This document shows, piece by piece, positions 22,001 through 32,018 of a stretch of DNA of 64,000 bases. The stretch lies in assembly GCA_025766275.1 (NCBI GenBank), contig JAFKAC010000003.1, positions 1,302,001 through 1,366,000 on the forward strand. The letters run 5' to 3'. A program made the position numbers and the translations under genes. Source of the DNA: Lactarius indigo. Taxonomy: Eukaryota; Basidiomycota; Agaricomycetes; Russulales; Russulaceae. Position 1 is the first letter of the stretch; every line of letters starts with the position of its first letter. Below the pieces are notes generated by a model. The model worked only from the letters and a program-made list of their open reading frames with translations, was not told the DNA's origin and made no database searches.

Positions 22001-23041
22001 GCCGTGTCAATAAGGAGTCTTGAAGAGACACAGATAAACTAGCCTGGGCATCGAACCGCAAAGGGGAAAGAAGCAAACCGGAACCAGACAGAGCAGCGGC
22101 TGGGTCGTCTTGTTCCTGTGAGGGTTGCGAGAATGTCGCCTCGGCATTGTCGTCGAACTGGAGAGCAGGGGCATTGTACAGTATTTCAATGCGTCTGGAA
22201 GCGCATACAGGTCAAAAACATAGCAGTACTGGTGTTTATGCCCGGCATTACCTTGACCCAAGAATACGATAAACTCTCATCGCTTTCGGCAGATCGAACT
22301 CAACAACACGGCTCTTCGAACCGTAGGACGAAATGGGCTGATCGCGATTGGTGTCGCGGATTATCTCTACAGGTTTCCTAACGTCGTTTCAGAAACGAAA
22401 ACCCGAGTTCTGAAAAAAAAAAAAAAAAAGAAAACTGTACCTGTACGAGACCCAGAGCGTCCTCTGAGAGCGAGCGGGTTCCAGACGCAAGTATCGACCC
22501 ATAAAGCTCTGAGGGGGAAGGGAGCGAACTGTATGTATAAGTTGCGCAGCGGAAGCGGGATCCTAGACACCAAGATGAGGACTGATTTATATTTAAAATG
22601 AAAACCTTTACGTTGCACTGGACGAAAGCACAGACGCCGCCGCGGCTGTCGCGGATGATCCTGACAAAATTGACCTCGACATAAGCAGAGAGGTGTTCTC
22701 TGAGACGGGCGCTCAATTCAGTATGGTCAACAGTTGTCGGGAGACTGAAATGACGTGGAATGGTAGAATTATTAGTGGATAAATGCGGGCAAGAAGGGAA
22801 GGTACGAGCACCTGCCAACAAAGACGCTGGGTTCATTAGATATTGTATCGGCCTGTGGAGGAAACTTCGCTGGAGTGACAGCTGTAGCCTGCGGGTTAAG
22901 AATAGAAGGACTAGCTGTGGAAGTAGCAGCACGAGTAGTTGTTTGTGGGTTCCTAGACAAAGAGGATGAGTTGGGGGGAGAAGGGGAGGTCGACAAGGAG
23001 TCGAAGCGCGTGCCCCACTCTCTGAAGGGGAGAGACATCAT
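19077..23041 (-). CDS. Large multi-RRM RNA-binding protein
   Basis: Twelve exons, complement(19077..19928,19979..20515,20570..20643,20696..21093,21138..21700,21751..21860,21913..21991,22032..22194,22252..22377,22441..22562,22612..22744,22812..23041), 1128 aa; every join keeps one frame. RRM 1 (about residues 70-160) has PSVFVGSLP, VRIIRDSRGGVCAFVQC and a long partner strand ending RTLWVSY. A middle module (about 180-350) holds VVEFDLPKAMRVY, IASSFGPVESF and CWEVKWENRNDC. A canonical RRM (about 600-690) reads TTTIFVGGL, LRRIFGQYGEIVEVKLV, KSAFAFVTYKN, YIRVQLRD. The rest is low-complexity and rich in Pro, Tyr and Gln (PYPYVPTPHI). The layout resembles Nrd1/Mei2-type fungal regulators, but I cannot assign an orthologue. 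Intron 21701-21750 is GC-AG (GCAAGT), and one 40-nt intron lies at 21992-22031. The start codon at 23041 faces RPB6. Confidence 0.8.
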
Positions 23042-23275
23042 GATGGGGTTGCAGGAAGAGTTAAGAAAATACCAACGAGTGAGAGGCCGGAGTCTTATTC
23101 GGTTGTCATCTTGTTAATTATCAGGATCCCCCGCCTTCTGTGACAATTCATCTCTGAGAAGTCCGGCTTCCATCTCGTCTTTTTTCGGTAACTACATTAC
23201 CCTTTACGGTTTAAGCTCCGCGAATAACCTTTTCTGACTCACTTACATTTCCCGATCCGAGTCTTTGCCTTCTCC
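23042..23275. promoter_or_regulatory. Divergent promoter between the RRM gene and RPB6
   Basis: 234 bp between two outward-facing start codons. It includes a T-rich stretch and CTTTTCT-like pyrimidine runs just upstream of RPB6. No named element is identified. Confidence 0.5.
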
Positions 23276-23891
23276 ATGTCCGACGACGGTTACGATGGTG
23301 GTGGTGGCGGCGGTGGCGACTACGATTATGGCGGCCCCAGTTTTGGAGAGGATGCATTTGTGGGTCCCTTTCTTTTCGTCTCGCTCTCACTCATGCGACG
23401 TCTTTTTCTCTAGGATGAAAGTTATGACTTGCTCGCAGAGACAAACGAGGCCGCCGACGACGGTCAAGGAGAGGAGAGTCACATGAATGGCGTCGAAGGT
23501 CCCAATAGTGTCGAGCTTGATCATGATTTGGCCACTGGGGGCATTCAACAAGAACCGTCATCCGCCCCTCCGACCGGTCTCAGCGGAGAGCGACAGCCTA
23601 ACAAAGTTAGAGTCACTACTCCTTACTTGACAAAATATGAGCGCGCGCGCATACTTGGGACGAGGGCCCTCCAAATCAGGTGTGTGTCATTCCTTCCACC
23701 TTTAAGGGACGTACCAACTTTTTTTGCGTAGCATGAACGCCCCCATCCTTGTCCCCCTTGACGGTGAAACGGACGCTCTTCAGATCGCCATCAAGGAACT
23801 TTCTCAGCGTAAAATCCCCCTTGTCATCCGACGCTACCTTCCCGATGGTAGTTTTGAGGATTGGAGTGTTTCTGAGCTTATCAGTGATTGA
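23276..23891 (+). CDS. RPB6: RNA polymerases I, II, III shared subunit RPABC2 (Rpb6)
   Basis: Three exons, join(23276..23359,23414..23679,23732..23891), 169 aa. Rpb6 is the omega-like subunit that helps assemble and stabilise all three nuclear RNA polymerases. The N-terminus is acidic, with a Gly-rich run (about residues 8-14) and [12 protein letters not shown]. The conserved core reads [20 protein letters not shown], then [24 protein letters not shown] and [21 protein letters not shown]. The C-terminal core matches the family to its usual end. The protein is longer than the human one only in the disordered N-terminus. Exon 2 ends in AG that joins C of exon 3 to make Ser. Confidence 0.95.
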
Positions 23892-24205
23892 GCGGGACAG
23901 TTCCTTCTCATGCTACCTGTCTTTATTCGCCCCCACGGTTTCATCTATTGTATGTTGTCCTTACTTTTGCTTTACCTCCCTGATGTGAAGCATGGTCGAC
24001 ACGTGCGAACGCAACCGAATTGCGCGTTCAATATACGTTACGGTAATAAATTAGATGTTGTACAGCACTGTCCCCAAAAGTTCAATTGAAAACGTCCACT
24101 TGAACCTCTATATCGAGTTCTCGTTGTGTCGGATACCCACTCTTGATAGGAATCGTGACTTCCATCTTCGTCCTCGTCCGCTTCTTCGAACCACCCTTTT
24201 TGACT
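23892..24205. other. Convergent 3' ends, RPB6 and sirtuin
   Basis: Spacer between convergent genes. On the minus strand the part 24082-24264 is open in a second frame with a basic composition (AKPKTTGTSRVKKGGSKKR), which might be an alternative 3' end of the sirtuin. Nothing else is seen. Confidence 0.4.
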
Positions 24206-25794
24206 CTACTCGTACCTGTAGTCTTGGGTTTTGCGACAGGGACCCTGGCCTTTATCGGCCTCATTCTCTAAACTCTTAGCGGGGGTGTTGGTCGCGTCCC
24301 CGAACAGCAGGCTGCGTTCATCGGGAAGACCCTTCGCCTTAGAAATCCCAAGATCTTGCCTCTTTGAGGGACTGCAGTCGCCACCCGTGTAATGCGACGT
24401 CGACCGTAGCCGCTTCTTCGGGAAAGCGGGGGCTTTGGGTAGTGCAGTGGGTAGGTCGGTAACCAGGGCTGGGGGGATATTCTCCATTCCAGGCGCTATA
24501 GGCTTCTTGCCACCTGCATTAATCCAACCTGTTAGTATTCATCGGAGCCTAACATGGGTAGAGGGATAAATACTTCCTAATTCCTTTTCCAACAACGTCT
24601 TTCATAGCCTTGAACGCGTTGCTGTCGTCCTCATCGAGTGTTTGTTGGACTTCCCAGTCCGATGGTCGCATCTTCCTCCAATCCTCCTCCACTCTATGTG
24701 TCCACGCATCCGTCTCCCCCTCGATGTGATAGTCGATGATTCCATTCCACTCGCCCCCTGGGGGCGTCTTGTTCACGAAGATGACTTTTCCTACCCAGTT
24801 TTTCGCTTGAGCTTTTGTGGACGTAGGATCTGGCGGTGCAGAAGCATGCACCGCCTTTGCAAACTCTTTGACGAGCCTCCGCAGGCCATGAACTTTGAGT
24901 GAGGTGCCCATGATAATCAGCATGTCTGGTTTACGGGAAACATCGGACGCCTGGATGGCTCCAATGTCATCCCCTAGCGGATGTGCCTCGTCATAGAGCA
25001 CGATGGCCGGGCGCAATGTCCCAATTTTCAGAGGGCGTGCCGAGCGTGCGAGGCGGGCTTCCGCTGATAGAACGTCACCACGTGGGTAAATATACAATGA
25101 TAACGAAACTTACAACGTGAGGTGCATTCGGGACAGTCCGGCGCCAACCCGTCGGTGAAGAGTTGAAGGTATTCCTCCGTGCAGGGAAGGTCAGCAGAGC
25201 ACAAGGTACATCTAACACGATGGATGTCCCCATGCAGCTGGACATTTCGAACGTCTCTCACGCGGAGTTTGCCCTTGCCTTTTCCACTAGCCCTGGCGTC
25301 CTGGTTAGAGCTACCTATAAGCCCGGCCTTTTCCTCTAGACCGTCGATGTTCTGTGTATAAGAGCGAAGAAGCTTCTTCTTCTCGTCTAGCGTGCGAATA
25401 AAGTGATGCGTGCGTGACGGAGAAGCCGAATCGATCGACTGTTTCAGTTGCGAGATAAACGTATAGAAAATCGAAGTCGATGTAGGGTCACGAAAAAGAG
25501 AGGCGTCGAATAAGTCTCGCCCCTTTAAAATTGTGTCTGGATATTGCTTCTTCACGAGCGCATATAGACCATCGGAAGAGCGAAAATCCTGTAGTGCGAG
25601 AGTAAGTCATCCGACGACAAAGAATGGCGCTGAGTGGACGGTATTCCACGTACAGGGATGCCACAGGAGCAGGAGATGCCCGCGCCAGTGACCACGACGA
25701 TGCGCTTGCTTTTGGCCACGGAGAGTGAAAGACTGGCCAGTGTGCGCCGAGTTGCAGGATCTGAAAATGATGCGAGATCTAACGTCGTAACCAT
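24206..25794 (-). CDS. HST4: NAD-dependent histone deacetylase, Hst3/Hst4 type sirtuin
   Basis: Four exons, complement(24206..24513,24554..25063,25114..25588,25654..25794), 477 aa. Hst3/Hst4 sirtuins remove acetyl groups from histone H3 K56 in the nucleus. Seen are the NAD-binding VVVTGAGIS (about residues 33-41), GIPDFRSSDGLY joined across intron 1, SYTQNIDGLEEKAGL, the catalytic His in VQLHGD, zinc ligands CTLC and CPEC, LRPAIVLYDEAHPLG (the typical Hst3/4 block), and the cofactor loop IIMGTSLKVHGLRRLVKEF. The start is the ATG at 25794, as the upstream in-frame codons have only a GTG. The 40-nt last intron has a perfect TACTAAC branch site. The C-terminus (KKRLRSTSHYTGGDCSPSKR) is a likely nuclear-localisation and phospho region. 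Its exact end is uncertain because a neighbouring frame also looks coding. Confidence 0.88.
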
Positions 25795-26139
25795 GAGACG
25801 GAGAGTAGTTGGGAGGAGAGAGAGAGCGGGAAAGGGGCAAGGAGCTGATGAGGGATTAAGTGAGAGTGTCAAGACCGTCACGTTGGACCCCCCAAATTCA
25901 GTCTGTTGAAATCTGGTCGCGTCCGGCACGTGATGTAATTCGCTCTAATTAATAAACGCGTTTGCAGCCTCCCAATGATACACTCGCGGATAACTCGCGA
26001 TTAACTGCCCTTTCTTGCTTCCATACTGCACAGCTGCTGCATGGCCGCCTCGATTATTATGCGTGTATACATTTTTGCTGTGATGCGTCACAGCAATCAC
26101 AACGTAGGTTAACATCGCCACTGCGACCCTCTTGCCCCT
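25795..26139. other. Intergenic, sirtuin promoter side
   Basis: 345 bp between the sirtuin start and the RNase T2 stop, both minus strand. It must contain the sirtuin promoter. No distinct element is recognised. Confidence 0.4.
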
Positions 26140-27423
26140 TCATTGCAGTACCCGCACCTCACGCTCAGATCCAGGGGTCCGTTCATAGTAGTGAATCTCG
26201 GCCGTGGACGAGCACGAGCTTTTGGTTACAGAGTTCATTGCCTTGAAGCGCCCAAATTGCTCCTTCAAATTCGTGAGCACCGGGAAACCCGTGGGTCATG
26301 ACAAGTAACTTACGGTTCCACTAATGTGGTTGAAGTACCACACCTCTTGAAGAACGGTGCCATTGTTTCCGCAACCCAGGAAAGGAATGCCGCCAGTCTG
26401 AGCATTCAACGTGTTTTGGATGTCATTGAGTTGGTAGGTAGTGGTGTTGGAGGGCACGATGCCAGCACTAAGGACAGCAGGTAAGTGGTTGGGTTGCTAG
26501 TTTGAAACGACAAAGGACAGGGGCGAACTCACGACGCCAGGATGTCGTATGTAGGGAATTGCCTGAAAGCACGGACGACGGCATCAAAGAAGTCGACAAC
26601 ATCCTGGTGAGGCAAGTAGCCTGGACCATAGCAAGCGACGTCAAAGGTCTTTCACGACAACCCTGTCAATGTGAATCACGGACGAAAGCCGTTTTAACTT
26701 ACGGAAGTGCACGTCGCGTGCTTGCTGAACTGCACTCATGTCACACTCGTTTAGCACTGCATATCGTCCTGGTTGCACAGCCTCACCTCGTGTGCCCAGA
26801 ACGCCTTGTTTGGTGAACCCTGACTGACCCAGTATTTCTCCACTGAGAGACCATAAAATTTTCGAAGAGAGCAATAAGTGAATCATGCGCACTGTAATTC
26901 AGGAGGTCCAGGCGCCCAAACTCCAAGATGAACGTGTCGACGCCAGAACCGTTGTACGCAGGCACCGGAGTTCCGTCGGGCAACACATTCGGAGAGGGAT
27001 TTGGATCGTACTGACGCGAGAGATCACAGTATGACTCAAAGGACCTGAGAAACGGAGAGTGCCTTGTTGAAAGAGCATAAACAACATTGACACACAATTC
27101 ACGTACCCGTCACAATTGTCCGGCCAGAGACCGTGAATCGTCCAGCTATTCTTTGGGAGTAGTTGGCCATGCTTCTCAAGGCCCGTGTAGGTATCCCAGA
27201 ACTGAGTCTGCAGCACTAAACCACCGGGAGTGGGCGAGCAACAGGTATTTTGGATGGCGGTCGTATTCTCGCAGGAAAACACGAGCGGTTCATGGACGCA
27301 GGCTGCGATGCTAGGGAAGGTGTGTGGGAGTGACAATTTCCCAAGCTTATTGGCCGCAGCTTGAACGGTGGCAGAAGCAAAGAGAGCGTAGATCACAAGA
27401 GTAGCACTTCGAATGCAAGCCAT
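26140..27423 (-). CDS. Secreted ribonuclease T2
   Basis: Seven exons, complement(26140..26262,26314..26467,26533..26648,26703..26729,26787..26842,26893..27044,27107..27423), 314 aa. It cleaves RNA through 2',3'-cyclic phosphates; family members are extracellular or vacuolar. A signal peptide (MACIRSATLVIYALFASATV) is followed by Cys-rich sequence with NTCCSPTPGGLVLQTQFWD. The catalytic blocks are CAS I TIHGLWPDNCDG (His97) and CAS II FWAHEFSKHATC (His174, Glu175, Lys178, His179). The usual order continues with YGPGYLPHQDVVDFF and IPFLGCGNNGTVLQEVWYF, ending SSCSSTAEIHYYER. CAS II is spread over two exons, one only 27 nt. All active-site residues are present, so an active enzyme is expected. 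Confidence 0.93.
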
Positions 27424-28343
27424 GGTGTGAAGGGGCAGTAATGACCAAATTTCAGGACGATAGGACCACACCAGAAGATTTGGCACTCAGTGATGGTAAC
27501 TTATATACCCCTGGAAAAATGTCTCTTCTTGACGCCGAGTTCTCTGTAGCAGTCTGCATCACCTTGTGCATAACGTACGAAGACTGAAAACCGCGTGTGT
27601 TCAGCGTCCTTAGCCGCCCATGGCCGGATATCGCCCAACCAGCCAGCAACCCGGAAAAGCCCTGATGCGGTCCCTGACGCACGTTCCCACCCGATCTGAT
27701 GACATCGGCCTGCCGTCGAGTGGTGTGATCTCACAAAGTAAGTACCGACGGTCAACCAGGGGAGCATCGACCAATTCCATGTGGCAATGGCATCTCCGCA
27801 CTGACCAGAAGCACTCAGTACCGATGGCCTGGAGACGCGATCTTTATGCATGAGAGTCAGCTGATGCGATCCCCGAGGAGGTCCGCGATGACAATTCGAC
27901 TTGTATTTGTCGTCGCTTTATCGGGAAGTAAGAACACAGCCGTGTCTTTTGAAGTTCTTTGTTGCGGGTCTTCGCAACGTCAAGACATCAGGTGGACGGG
28001 CAAAATGTAACCGGCAATTGTGCCGATCGGTTCATTCTCGAAGGTTTCACCCACAATACGCTATCTCTAACTTCACGTACGCTAATCGTACATCGCATCA
28101 CCCGCCAACCCGCTAACTCGATGATCAATGTGGTGCAGGGAAAACGTGGCAAGCCCATACATCTGCGAATCATTGCAGGATGCGAGGCGAATCGAGAAGG
28201 GTGACTCCGTCAAAACTAAACATTCGCAGCAGCACAGGGCGTACTACGACGAGCTGTCTTTCGACCCAAACTCTACCGACGTCCTGGTTGATTATAACAA
28301 TAAGTATTATGTTCCTCTTAGATCGATCCTAGTGTTGGACAGC
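27424..28343. other. Intergenic 0.9 kb
   Basis: No supported gene. The sequence upstream of RNase T2 (27424-27530) contains AT-rich promoter-like bases (CTTATATACC). The remainder shows only short unrelated frames. Confidence 0.4.
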
Positions 28344-29756
28344 TCAATCCCAATCCCCGTCAATATTTCCAAGCACTTCAACGTCCTCTTGTGTGAGATC
28401 GTTCGCTGACTTTTTCCCTTTATGTGGCGCTGCACTTGTCGCGGCTTTCGCGGCCTGTCGAGTGGAAACCTTCCCCGTTTCTGCTTCTGCGCCAGCCTCT
28501 TTAGGTGGTTCAGCTGGCCCTGGTGTTCGGCTTTGCTTCCTCACGGCGGAGGGAGTGACATCCTCCGTCTCAAGATTAGTAGGTTCCAGGGTAGGCTGAG
28601 CCTTTGAGTGTATCACAGGGACAGGACCAGAAAAATCCTTTCCAGTCATTTTAGAGAGCGTTTGAATGTCTAAGTCTGGAATCGCCTCAGAAATAGGTAC
28701 GAGGTAGGGAAGACTAACCATAAGGAACCCTATTTTTTAGACTGTGGTCGATACGGTGTGGATTCTTCTTGTCCTCAGTCTTGAATTTAGCCTTGCAGGC
28801 CTTTCTATCTCGCCCAGGGAGTACATAGGATATCAATTCATAGTTCTCACCAAATTGAGAAAGAGCCTGTCAGGCGTTATCATCCTTGCTTAGGGAAGGG
28901 GAAAGAGAGAGAAGCTTACAGTATAGAACAGTTCGGTTTCCTCGGCTGTCCAGCGTGTACCCCGGAATTTCTTACTGTACGAACCAGAGTTGACAAACTT
29001 TGTAGCATCCGACTCCTCCACGTGGACGTAATTGTCCGTCTCGTGCTCCTCAGCCCGATCGACGAACAGAGACTCTTCATCGACGATGGTTTCGCCATTG
29101 GGACCGATGCGAACCTGGACATTGAAGCGACTGGTTGCCATTGCGTGATCATAATCAAACCCGTATCCGCTTTCAGGCGCGTCGTCTGGGGCAGATGCTC
29201 CCGATGGGTTGTGCGTGAGTCGGTTGGGTGTCACCGCTATCGGTGGTATAGCTACTGAGGGGGGCAGTTCCACGACAGCCGTCGAAGCACTTCGTTCCTC
29301 CGTATCTTCGCCGCGGCCGTACTTCTTCGCCTCCATGGTGGCTCTCATCCGTGCCCTCTTTTCCTTGTTTGAACGTTTCCACGCTGCGTGATTGTCCAGG
29401 ACTTGGGCGGCTTTGCTGCTCACACGACCTTGGCCCGTATCTTCGCAGATCGCCGCCATGGTCACTATCGTAGGATCAAGGTCTTCTCCAGGATATGCGT
29501 CAGGGTCCAAAGCAGGGACAGATTGGCCACGGGGACGGCCTGACCCAGATGAGCTGCGTGTAGGTCTTTTATATGGAGGAGTTACAGGGCCCGGATCTGC
29601 AGAGTCATCCGTGGACTTGCGTGGTCGCTTCTTTCGGTGTTGTTCAGGGGTGTGTGAGGTATTGTTAACTTCAGAAAGACTATCAGTAGGGCAGGTTTCG
29701 TAAGACTGCCCTGAGGCTGTGTGTCTCCGAGTCCTTAGTGAACTCGATTGCTCCAT
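28344..29756 (-). CDS. BDP1: TFIIIB subunit BDP1 (B'')
   Basis: Three exons, complement(28344..28675,28719..28866,28920..29756), 438 aa. BDP1 is recruited with TBP and BRF1 to RNA polymerase III promoters. The SANT domain is split by intron 1 and reads FRGTRWTAEETELFYTALSQ, FGENYELISYVLPGRDRKAC, KAKFKTEDKKNPHRIDHSLK, followed by LSKMTGKDFSGPVPVI. Upstream is the conserved acidic/basic stretch with VDEESLFVDRAEEHETDNYV and KFVNSGSYSKKFRG. The N-terminus is charged, Ser/Thr-rich and contains a short basic patch (KKRPRKS). The C-terminus is Ala/Lys-rich. The protein is shorter than yeast Bdp1 (594 aa) in the disordered ends. Intron 2 is only 43 nt. Confidence 0.92.
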
Positions 29757-29929
29757 GTCTTGAGCAATAAAATTGGGATACTTGTAAGGGACCGAGACCG
29801 AGCGTGCATCGGGAAATGGGATCTAAAGCTGTTAGCAAACAATGTCAAACAATGTCCGGCGATCCGGCACTCAACAGAAAAACATAAATGCAGACGCACT
29901 GAAAGAACGCAGAAAGCACGAAAGACGAA
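29757..29929. promoter_or_regulatory. Divergent promoter, BDP1 and zinc-ribbon protein
   Basis: 173 bp between outward-facing ATGs. No TATA box is obvious. Both genes probably share it. Confidence 0.5.
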
Positions 29930-31922
29930 ATGATCGAAGCTCGAGAACTCCCTGTTGGATCAAAGCCAGGATGGGAACTTGGCCAACCTGAACTTGATCA
30001 GGAAAATGCCTTGCCACCTAAAGAGTGCTTCCGAAAGGTGAACCATAGTACTCTGGGGATTCTTCGTTGTCGGTGATCGCTCACCGCCAATTCAGCCTCG
30101 TTGTCTTACATTCGTTGAAGCAGTGTCAGCGATATAAATTCAATTATCTTTCCACGCAGTTCTCAATTGTCAGGTTTTTTTTAGCACGTTCTAATTGGAT
30201 GTCATCAACGTTTCCCAAGTTCTCTAGTAAATCACGAGGCGGAAAAATCTCGGATACGATACCACCTCCACATACCATGAGATCTCTCGGTAAATTCGAC
30301 TTCCACGTGGGCCCTCATATATTCCCGGGTACCTCAGTGTACGAAGCCCACTACCTTCAGTCTTCTCCTGTTCCTCAGCTGCCACGTCCTGGCCCCAATC
30401 AGCCCTCGACTAGTACTTGGCACACGACCCCTTACAGACCCTCGACGTACACACCCTACACACCCTACGGGACTTCAACTACACCTTCAGCGGGGGCATA
30501 TACTCAGAGAGCTTTCACTCCGCTAGTCTCAGCAGTCGCCTCAGACACACCGATCACACCCGCTCTGATCAGTCGTGTCAATGATGCGGCTGCTACTGAT
30601 CCCATTCTAGCCAACTTTTTGCAGCTGGCTGCATCTGGTCGCGCCACTTCGGACCAACTGAAGACTTTGGCTCTACTTATACAGTCGTTGGCTTATACGC
30701 CATCCTCCGCGGCAGCGCTTGGCGGTGTCTCCGCCACAGAGGCACTCTCCGTGCTCAATCAGCTCAGCGCTCAGACGCCGTCCTCTACACCGGGCTCTTC
30801 GACTCCTGCCACACCGCCAGCCACACTCGTTCCTCCTCATCCAGCCCATGAACACCTCACGTCGGCGCAGTCAACTAATTCTACGGGTTTACCTGCTCCT
30901 AAGGAATTTGATCTCGTTCTGGAGTTTCCGGAGAGACCATATGACAGATGGCTCTTTCCGAGAGTACCTGTTGTATGCGAGCGGAATCCGACCCTTGGGG
31001 ATATCGAGGCTGTACTGCTAGTCGTTGCGTTACCACTCCCCAAACAAAAACAAGGGGAACCCGCCGAGTCGGCTACGCCCGAAAGCTTGGATCCGCCCCA
31101 AGAAGTGGTGCAATTCCGTATAACGAAAGTGAATCAAGCCTTTTGGGATAGTCTTCTCAACTGGGCTGGTGGATCCGCCAAAGTGGAAGCAAATCGCAGC
31201 ATCCTAGAAAAGATTGTTCGCTAGCTGGCTTTTTTTATGTTCGCAGAGTTGGCATTGACCCATCTTAGGCTAATCCAGCAAGGGTGTACCTCCAACACCA
31301 AATCCCAGAGGGCGACTTGCTGACGAAGTTGCAGGCCGTGCGTTCTTCGTGTCTTTTTTTCTGAACCATACGTTAACTCTGCATCGAAGGCCGCGCTGCC
31401 GTACTCTATGAAATCAATCAAGCCTCCACATGGAGACCGAGGTTCCACGAAACGCAGAACGGCACCCAGACGAACGGGTTCAAACGCGGAGTCCCAAGGT
31501 GCTGGAAATGCACCCAAGCGGAAGCGCGCATCCCAACCTAAGGCCGCCCCCATATCTAAAAAGATAGCCTGTGTCTCCTGTGGACAGGCCGACGTTCCTC
31601 TCATGATGGGAGGCCGTGAGTTTCCTTGCACTACTCGTGGAGGAAAGGCTGACATGCGCCAGGTTTTTGCCGACCGTGTATGGACGCCGGAAAGGCAAGC
31701 AATGAAACAACGGTGGGCACACAGGACGTAGGCGTCGCCCCGCAGCCCAGTCAGCCATCAAGTCAACCATCACCGACCACTGCAGCCAACGAGAAAATCG
31801 CGGGACCGACTGCACCACCGCTCGTATCGAATTCGCCACTTTGTACGAATTCACCTCTGATTCAGTCGACTACGGACCCGGTGACGGTCACACCTTCTCA
31901 GCCTCCGGCAGTGGACTCGTGA
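29930..31922 (+). CDS. Uncharacterised protein with C-terminal Cys4 zinc ribbon
   Basis: Proposed exons are join(29930..30037,30160..31215,31269..31337,31390..31615,31663..31922), 572 aa. The first exon (ELPVGSKPGWELGQPELDQE, LPPKECFRK) and the FPKFSSKSRGGKI region look conserved, but the join between them is uncertain, so the N-terminus may change. A Pro/Thr-rich linker precedes a globular domain with FDLVLEFPERPYDRWLFPR, VQFRITKVNQAFWDSLLNWA and ARVYLQHQIPEGDLLTKLQA. After a basic stretch comes Cys-x2-Cys-x13-Cys-x2-Cys (CVSCGQADVPLMMGGR joined to FCRPC), built across an intron and surely zinc-binding. I do not recognise the family. A nuclear, chromatin-related role is only suggested by the zinc ribbon and basic region. 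Confidence 0.65.
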
Positions 31923-32018
31923 TTTCAAATAATATAATTTACGAATAAAGGGGTCTGTAAGATAGCGACGAAAGCAGAACTAAGAGGCCGAGAAAGCGAG
32001 GTGCGTGTCGGAAATGAT

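Noticed and set aside
22413..22429. Poly-A run of 17 bases as a retroposition scar
   Set aside because: On the coding (minus) strand it is the poly-T tract in front of an intron acceptor of the RRM gene.
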